Shown here piece by piece: positions 15,105 through 19,238 of a stretch of 19,238 nt of DNA. The position numbers and the translations under genes are program-made. The notes beneath the pieces were generated by a model. It worked only from the letters and a program-made list of their open reading frames with translations, was not told where the DNA came from and searched no databases. Where the stretch lies: assembly GCA_003501335.1 (NCBI GenBank), contig DNPQ01000322.1, positions 1-19,238 of the forward strand, read 5' to 3'. Numbering within the stretch: position 1 is the stretch's first letter; each line of letters starts with the position of its first letter. The DNA comes from Bacillota bacterium. Lineage in GTDB: Bacteria; Bacillota; UBA4882; UBA8346.

Positions 15105-15994
15105 GCTGCCCCCTCCTCTTTCGCTCCGGAAACTTTCAAATAAATAAAAGCAAAAGCAAATAGAATGACCATAATAATGACTCCAACAGCGGAACCTTGC
15201 CCATAGTCATAGAATTTAACCAGCTTATTAATCATTTGAGTAGAGAGGATATTGGTCGCATTATTCGGTCCGCCACTGGTCATCGCATAAATGATTTCGG
15301 GGAAATTCATAATCCAAATAGTCCGAAGAAGAACCGTGCTCACAATAGTCGTCTTAATATAAGGGAGAATTATGAAGAAGAGTCGCTTTACTGAACCGGC
15401 GCCATCAATTTCAGCAGCCTCAAACAACTCTTTGGGTATCGATTGTAATCCTGCCAGTAACATGATGGCAAAGAACGGCACTCCGTACCAAATATTCACA
15501 ATGATGACCGATATCATTGCCAATTTAGGGTCCGATAGAAAACCAACATTTAAATGGATTAAATGAGCCCTTTGTAATAAGTCATTGACAATCCCAAACT
15601 GGCCATTAAACATCCAGGACCAAATTAAGCCGATAGCAAAGCCCGAAAGCGCCCATGGATAAAATACCAAGCCTGAGTAAATGCCTCTTCCGCGAAACGG
15701 CTCCCTTAGTAACAAGGCTAAAATGAGTCCCAATGTAAATTGGAAAAATAATGAAACATAAATCCAAATAAGTGTATTAATGATAATTTGCCAAAAATTA
15801 AAATTGGTATCAAAAAGGATTGCCTTAAAATTATCCAGTCCGTTAAAATGAACCATCGAAAGGGGATTATTCAGGTTGTAGTTCTGAAAGGCAATCACCA
15901 TTCCCTTAACAACCGGAAAGAAGATCAATACCGCCAATAGCAAGAACGCCGGAATCATAAGCATGAATAGGAAACCGTTATAATTTCGCCGCAT
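15101..15994 (-). CDS. Carbohydrate ABC transporter permease (MalF/UgpA, CUT1 type)
   Basis: A 297-residue six-helix permease that pairs with the MalG-type subunit to form the membrane channel. Family signs are the first helix (MLMIPAFLLLAVLIFFPVV) followed by AFQNYNLNNP, the EAA docking loop ELFEAAEIDGAGSVKRLFFI (about residues 190-209), and the SGGPNNATNIL segment near residue 238 that is common in MalF/UgpA proteins. The length is that of the short UgpA-type subunits without the large periplasmic loop of E. coli MalF. GGAGGTG lies about six bases before the ATG. The binding-protein gene is 126 bp upstream, with a strong hairpin between them that may reduce permease expression relative to the binding protein. 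Confidence 0.93.
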   Translation of the reverse strand: MRRNYNGFLFMLMIPAFLLLAVLIFFPVVKGMVIAFQNYNLNNPLSMVHFNGLDNFKAILFDTNFNFWQIIINTLIWIYVSLFFQFTLGLILALLLREPFRGRGIYSGLVFYPWALSGFAIGLIWSWMFNGQFGIVNDLLQRAHLIHLNVGFLSDPKLAMISVIIVNIWYGVPFFAIMLLAGLQSIPKELFEAAEIDGAGSVKRLFFIILPYIKTTIVSTVLLRTIWIMNFPEIIYAMTSGGPNNATNILSTQMINKLVKFYDYGQGSAVGVIIMVILFAFAFIYLKVSGAKEEGAA

Positions 15995-16064
15995 CGGAGC
16001 ACCTCCACACTATGGTCAAACAAATACAGCTACAGTCAAAATTTCGCCTGCGCAAAATTTTTAA

Positions 16065-16103
16065 AGACGGAGGCTCCAAGCATTATTCATTGTGCCTCCG
16101 TCT
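16065..16103 (-). terminator. Intercistronic hairpin between binding-protein and permease genes
   Basis: Arms AGACGGAGGC (16065-16074) and GCCTCCGTCT (16094-16103) pair perfectly over 10 bp with a 19-nt loop. It lies just after the binding-protein stop codon. On the minus strand it is followed by a T-rich but interrupted tract (TTTAAAAATTTT). It probably acts as a partial terminator or 3' stabiliser of the binding-protein message. Confidence 0.6.
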
Positions 16104-16120
16104 GGTTATAACTCTAAAAT

Positions 16121-17371
16121 TTATTTACTCCAATATTCTTTCCATTTTGTAAGAACAGTTTCTAACTTAGCTTGTCCCAGTAAGACACTTTGCAGATCGG
16201 CCGTATGAATAGCGTCCCAACCCGGCCATTTCGTTGAAGATTGCGGAAAGGGTCTAAAGAAATACTTCTTGGAGTTAGTCATTTCTGTTAAGAATGCAGT
16301 ATAATGTTTTCCCTGGAAATACTTGTTGGCACTAAAGGCAGTGCTCTGTACAGGGAGGGTTCCATAATGTTCACAAAAATAACCGTTTTTCTCAGCAGAA
16401 TTCATCCACGAAATAAAATCCCAAGCCTGCTTTTGATTCTTGGAATAACTCGGAATACCCAGCCCGGTAAAACCGTAATCAAGGTAAGCGCTTCCTGTAG
16501 GACCAACCGGCATCGGGATTACAATATATTTGTTGGGATCCAGCATTTTATCAATGAGCGGAATCGCATCCGGGTCCTGCATTAAAAATGGGGTGATGCC
16601 GGAAACAAAGCCATTGATTTGTTCATTAAATCCCCAGTTAATAGCATCTTTCGGGGCTGACTTTTGAAACAACTCAATATATATTTTCATCCCTGCAACA
16701 TAGCGCGGATCGGTGAAATAGTTTTTGGTATCGGAATATAACAAGGTGTCTTTTTTGATATCGGTAATACCTGCAGATGCAAAGAAATCTGCAAACTTCA
16801 TTTCACTGGATTTGCCACGCCAAGCAAAGCCATATTGGTTTTTAGCGGAGTCCGTAATTTTTTCACAGGTTTTAACCAAATCGGCAATTGTGCCAGGTAC
16901 TGTAGTAATACCATTCTTCTCCAAGATATCTTTGCGGACAAATAAGGCTTTAACAAAGATACACTGCGGAACAATATAAAGAGTATTATTAACGGTTTTA
17001 GCAGCCATCATCGCAACCGGAGTCAGCGTCTTCGCTTCTTTCCAGCTCCGATAATCCTTACCCAAATTGGCCAACTTGTTGTTATTAACAAATTGTTTGA
17101 TGGTGTTATCGCGAACTTCAATAATATCTAATGGTTGATTGGAATTCAACATTAAGGTAGCCTTTTGGTCGGCTTGCTCATAGGGAGGGGAAATAAGATT
17201 AATTTTAACCCCCGGATGGCTTGCCTCATAGTCCCCAATCATACCCTTAATTAAGACGGTCCGTTCCGGACTTGTCATAACCTCTAAGAAATTGAGAGTT
17301 TTGGTCTCCGCAAAAACAGGAAGACCAGTTAAAGCTACTATCAAAAGGAAAACTAATAACCATCTTTTCAT
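16121..17371 (-). CDS. Extracellular solute-binding protein, family 1 (sugar ABC transporter)
   Basis: A 416-residue secreted receptor that delivers a sugar-type ligand to the permeases encoded downstream. The N-terminus is a classical signal peptide (KR, hydrophobic core, likely cleavage after VFA at residue 21). There is no cysteine at the cleavage site, so it is not a lipoprotein. The mature part has the two-lobe family pattern: LNFLEVMTSPER, YEASHPGVKINLISPPYEQ, QPLDIIEV, and late AWDFISWMNSAEKN and GTLPVQST segments. An AAAGGAG site precedes the ATG. It heads the importer operon, with a promoter candidate in the 345-bp spacer upstream. Tryptophan and aromatic residues are common in the likely ligand cleft, but the ligand is not predictable. 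The missing lipobox suggests a periplasm and outer membrane in the host. Confidence 0.93.
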   Translation of the reverse strand: MKRWLLVFLLIVALTGLPVFAETKTLNFLEVMTSPERTVLIKGMIGDYEASHPGVKINLISPPYEQADQKATLMLNSNQPLDIIEVRDNTIKQFVNNNKLANLGKDYRSWKEAKTLTPVAMMAAKTVNNTLYIVPQCIFVKALFVRKDILEKNGITTVPGTIADLVKTCEKITDSAKNQYGFAWRGKSSEMKFADFFASAGITDIKKDTLLYSDTKNYFTDPRYVAGMKIYIELFQKSAPKDAINWGFNEQINGFVSGITPFLMQDPDAIPLIDKMLDPNKYIVIPMPVGPTGSAYLDYGFTGLGIPSYSKNQKQAWDFISWMNSAEKNGYFCEHYGTLPVQSTAFSANKYFQGKHYTAFLTEMTNSKKYFFRPFPQSSTKWPGWDAIHTADLQSVLLGQAKLETVLTKWKEYWSK

Positions 17372-17526
17372 GTGATTCGCTCCTTTTTTTAATTTGTAGA
17401 CCCGGGCTCCGTTATTACAAAATTAGGTTTCTTGTTCTCACCTTCTTTAAAAATTGATTTTGTTTCCGGCCGAGTCTTCCTACTATCATTTAAAATTCAC
17501 CGGATAACTGTGTCATTTTCATAAGG

Positions 17527-17578
17527 AGATTAATACTGTTATATATTTGTCAATAAATTAAAAAATTTATATTTATTG
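17527..17578 (-). promoter_or_regulatory. Candidate promoter and palindromic operator of the ABC importer operon
   Basis: The minus strand has a perfect TTGACA (17553-17548) followed after 15 bases by TAATCT (17532-17527); the spacing is short of the ideal 17. Overlapping the upstream edge of the -35 are arms CAATAAAT (17551-17558) and ATTTATTG (17571-17578), perfectly complementary and 12 bp apart, a plausible repressor site. Confidence 0.4.
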
Positions 17579-17645
17579 TGTAAATATTTGCAACCTTTAA
17601 AGCCGATCAATAACATAAACATGACATGTAAAAAGTATATAAATA

Positions 17646-17693
17646 CTAGAGCATTTCCCTTTCCCTTTTGAATTAAAAAGGATCCCGCTCTAG
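17646..17693 (-). terminator. Possible terminator after ridA
   Basis: Seven-bp outer arms CTAGAGC/GCTCTAG enclose a smaller CCTTTT/AAAAGG stem. The hairpin begins 24 bases after the ridA stop on the minus strand and is followed by a T/A-rich tract ending in TTTTT. The loop is long, so the call is tentative. Confidence 0.35.
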
Positions 17694-17716
17694 CAATCTT
17701 GACATCAATAATAAAT

Positions 17717-18097
17717 TTAACTTTTTACAGCAATCGCTTCAATTTCTACCAAAGCATCTTTCGGTAAACGAGCGACTTGAATTGCAGCGCGGGCTGGGAA
17801 ATTTTTTGTAAAGAATTCGGCATAAACCTCATTCATAGCAGCAAAATCATTCATATCCGCCAGAAAAACATTAACCTTGGTTACATCATTTAGCGTCATC
17901 TGTGCGCCGGCAAGGATCTCTTTAATATTGGATAAAGATTGCCGCGTTTGAAGAATTATATCGTTGTCGACCATTTTACCGGTTATGGGATCAATCGGTA
18001 ACTGTCCGGAAACAAAGAGAAAATCTCCTGCTTTTACTGCTTGCGAATACGGCCCGATAGCTGATGGCGCCTTCTTGCTGTTAATAATTTCAGCCAT
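17717..18097 (-). CDS. ridA: RidA family enamine/imine deaminase
   Basis: RidA hydrolyses reactive 2-aminoacrylate and related enamines, released by PLP enzymes, to 2-ketoacids and ammonia, protecting PLP enzymes from damage; it acts as a cytosolic trimer. The 126-residue product is of canonical length. It carries AIGPYSQA (13-20), VSGQLPIDPITG (29-40), VNVFLADMNDFAAMNEVY (75-92) and FPARAAIQVARLPKDALVEIEA (100-121), including the active-site pair Arg103 and Glu118. The gene starts 8 bp after the stop of the YheO/DauR-like regulator, with the AAGGAG site at their junction, so the two are co-transcribed. A PLP lyase of the Cys/Met family lies 3.6 kb downstream on the same strand, a plausible source of its substrate. 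Confidence 0.95.
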   Translation of the reverse strand: MAEIINSKKAPSAIGPYSQAVKAGDFLFVSGQLPIDPITGKMVDNDIILQTRQSLSNIKEILAGAQMTLNDVTKVNVFLADMNDFAAMNEVYAEFFTKNFPARAAIQVARLPKDALVEIEAIAVKS

Positions 18098-18105
18098 TTT
18101 TTTGT

Positions 18106-18765
18106 TTACTCCTTTTTTATTTTGGTCAAATATCTGTAAATTGTTGCTTCAGATACTCTTAATTGGGAAGCTACTTCAGCGACAGAGCCTTTAAGCAGAA
18201 AAGCACCGCTGTTATTTAATTCTTTGATCACTTCAATCTTCTCATCCTGTGACATCCGTTCAGGGCTTATTTTGATATTGCGAATAATGCTCTCAATGCC
18301 ATCCAGAGTCACGGCCTCTACGGATGAACTGAAGCGTTCTTCAACCGGAGTCACTTGATCATTACTTTCAGGAATGCGGATAAAGCTGTCCAGATAGTTC
18401 CGAAATTGCTCAAATTTACTGTAATCAATATTGATACAAAGCATGCCAATGAGACAACCTTGCTCATCCCGGATAAAATAACTAGAAGATTTGAGAATGT
18501 TTCCGTTTTCTGAAATTCCTTTATAATTAACAATATAAGGAGTATCGTTATATTTCTGGTCTTTCATCACCTTTAAAACTAAATTTGTTACCGGGGCTCC
18601 GACTTTTCTTCCGCTAATATGATTGTTTCGAATCGCCACCACCGAATTATCCATATCGGAAACATCATGAAGCACGACTTCCGCATCATTCCCCATTACT
18701 TCAGCCAAGAAATCAACGATTGGTATATACTTTTTCAATAAAGAATTCGTATTGCGACCCCCCAA
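18106..18765 (-). CDS. YheO/DauR-type transcriptional regulator (PAS-like domain plus HTH)
   Basis: A 219-residue regulator: a YheO-like PAS domain at about 10-120 (IVDFLAEVMGNDAEVVLHDV, IRNNHISGRKVGAPVTNLVL, KSSSYFIRDEQG, GMLCINIDYS) and a C-terminal helix-turn-helix of the HTH_22 type at about 185-216 (GSVAEVASQLRVSEATIYRYL). This architecture is that of DauR, the repressor of D-arginine catabolism in Pseudomonas, and relatives control amino-acid degradation genes. The only available start is TTG at 18765, since a stop lies a few codons upstream in frame. No good ribosome binding site precedes it, so a downstream TTG at 18738 is an alternative. It is transcribed with ridA from a good sigma-A promoter, and palindromes over the start region suggest autoregulation. 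The inducer is probably an amino acid or derivative (inference). Confidence 0.88.
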   Translation of the reverse strand: MGGRNTNSLLKKYIPIVDFLAEVMGNDAEVVLHDVSDMDNSVVAIRNNHISGRKVGAPVTNLVLKVMKDQKYNDTPYIVNYKGISENGNILKSSSYFIRDEQGCLIGMLCINIDYSKFEQFRNYLDSFIRIPESNDQVTPVEERFSSSVEAVTLDGIESIIRNIKISPERMSQDEKIEVIKELNNSGAFLLKGSVAEVASQLRVSEATIYRYLTKIKKE

Positions 18766-18786
18766 GTCAGGTAAATGATTATGTTA

Positions 18787-18819
18787 ATAATAATTTATTA
18801 TCGTAATAATATATTATTA
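18787..18819. promoter_or_regulatory. Twin AT-rich palindromes, candidate autoregulatory operators
   Basis: Two adjacent dyads lie between the promoter and the regulator start: ATAATAA-T-TTATTAT (18787-18801) and the perfect 16-mer TAATAATATATTATTA (18804-18819). The second abuts the -10 and covers the expected transcript start, so a bound repressor would block initiation. AT-rich chance palindromes cannot be excluded. Confidence 0.45.
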
Positions 18820-18847
18820 TCATAGCATTGATTCCCTTTTCGGTCAA
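18819..18847 (-). promoter_or_regulatory. Sigma-A promoter of the regulator-ridA operon
   Basis: On the minus strand TTGACC (18847-18842) is followed after exactly 17 bases by TATGAT (18824-18819), each one base off the consensus. The transcript would start near 18812, about 45 bases before the TTG start of the regulator. Confidence 0.7.
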
Positions 18848-19238
18848 TAAAAACCCTTTTTAATTTTTTCCCCACTTGCCCAACCTGTCCCACATAAACG
18901 TTTCTATCATGGATTTTTAAAAATCAATGTTGAGGATATAGGCCATGTTGGACAAAAAATTAAAAATATTGCTTTTAAAGATTTCAAAACATTCTTTTCA
19001 TTTTTTACGTCCTCATCCCCCTCCTGCCCAATGTCATCAGGCTATGATTCCATAAACTGGAATGTTCGTAATAGATGCCTATTTGACCTAACTCTTGCTC
19101 TTCCCCAAAGAAGTTATTCAGGTTAGTTATTTCAGTGGAAGAGTAACCATAGCCTTTGATTCTACAAGCTTTTAGGCCTCAAAGACATCGGTTACTCTCC
19201 CACTGAGCACGCTTCCTTGAACTCACACCATTGGGGCA
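18848..19238. other. Gene-free right end with structured DNA
   Basis: No convincing gene is seen from the regulator promoter to the window edge. It contains a small hairpin ATTCCA-TAAAC-TGGAAT (19047-19063) and a long imperfect hairpin at 19133-19205. A 57-codon stop-free stretch on the minus strand (19178-19008) has no start codon near its beginning and no motif I recognise. A gene entering from beyond the edge, an RNA or a mobile-element end are all possible. Confidence 0.4.
19133..19205. repeat. Long imperfect inverted repeat / hairpin
   Basis: Arms 19133-19159 and 19179-19205 are complementary over most of 27 bp. The outer 16 bases, CAGTGGAAGAGTAACC and GGTTACTCTCCCACTG, differ at a single position, and the inner ends CTTTGA/TCAAAG also pair. 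The loop is 19 nt. It could be a structured RNA or the end of a mobile element; the class is not recognised. Confidence 0.6.

Larger units (their letters stand above)
17372..17716. other. 345-bp spacer between ridA and the importer operon
   Basis: No gene is seen. From the right it holds a possible ridA transcript end (arms CTAGAGC 17646-17652 and GCTCTAG 17687-17693, with an inner CCTTTT/AAAAGG stem), then a very AT-rich block, a near-palindrome and a promoter candidate for the importer, then a roughly 150-nt leader to the binding-protein gene. No catabolite-response element or riboswitch could be identified with confidence. Confidence 0.45.

Noticed and set aside
17400..17640. Catabolite-response (CcpA) site for the importer operon
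   Set aside because: No stretch matched the WTGNAANCGNWNNCW pattern convincingly.
19008..19178. 57-codon stop-free minus-strand stretch at the right end
   Set aside because: No start codon near its beginning, no recognised motif, and it includes one arm of the hairpin; a decayed coding remnant cannot be excluded.

Overview
The window looks like a low-GC Bacillota (Firmicutes) chromosome. Most genes have strong AGGAGG-type ribosome binding sites, and GTG and TTG starts are used. A LexA box of the Gram-positive type (CGAAC-N4-GTTCG) precedes uvrB, and a YdbC/PC4-like single-strand DNA-binding protein is present. The solute-binding protein has an ordinary signal peptide with no lipobox cysteine. 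That would be unusual in a single-membrane Firmicute and hints at a diderm lineage (for example Halanaerobiales- or Limnochordia-like); this is inference, not proof.

Left part (1-4692), mostly minus strand: the N-terminal third of a uvrB domain cut by the window edge, with a probable SOS promoter; an orphan phage-type holin (LLH family); a 117-bp foldback element; a four-helix membrane protein of unknown function; a Cache-domain chemoreceptor ending in a CheR-docking-type pentapeptide; a 1-kb stretch with no recognisable gene; and a small YdbC/PC4 protein.

Centre (5007-12860), mostly plus strand: a large membrane protein with a tandemly duplicated multi-helix module fused to a spermidine-synthase-like domain; a PAS-PAS-GGDEF-HD-GYP protein predicted to make and/or break c-di-GMP; on the minus strand, a membrane-anchored Ser/Thr kinase homologue whose catalytic loop has lost its key residues (predicted pseudokinase); then a two-gene operon of an ACT-domain protein and a UPF0210/DUF711 protein, ending at a long perfect hairpin.

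Right part (12908-18765), all minus strand: a YheO/DauR-type regulator and RidA form a short operon with a clear promoter and palindromic candidate operators. Next comes a CUT1-type ABC importer (binding protein and two permeases, no ATPase), with a hairpin between the binding-protein and permease genes. Last is a PLP enzyme of the cystathionine gamma-synthase/beta-lyase/methionine gamma-lyase family. RidA removes the reactive enamines that such PLP lyases can release, so regulator, RidA and lyase may serve one amino-acid catabolic function; the role of the importer in it is open.

The last ~470 bases hold no convincing gene but contain a long imperfect hairpin. No tRNA, rRNA, CRISPR array or intact insertion sequence was seen. 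I see no complete novel multi-gene system. The most unusual items are the predicted pseudokinase, the duplicated-module polyamine-synthase-like membrane protein, the foldback element and the regulator/RidA/importer/lyase block.
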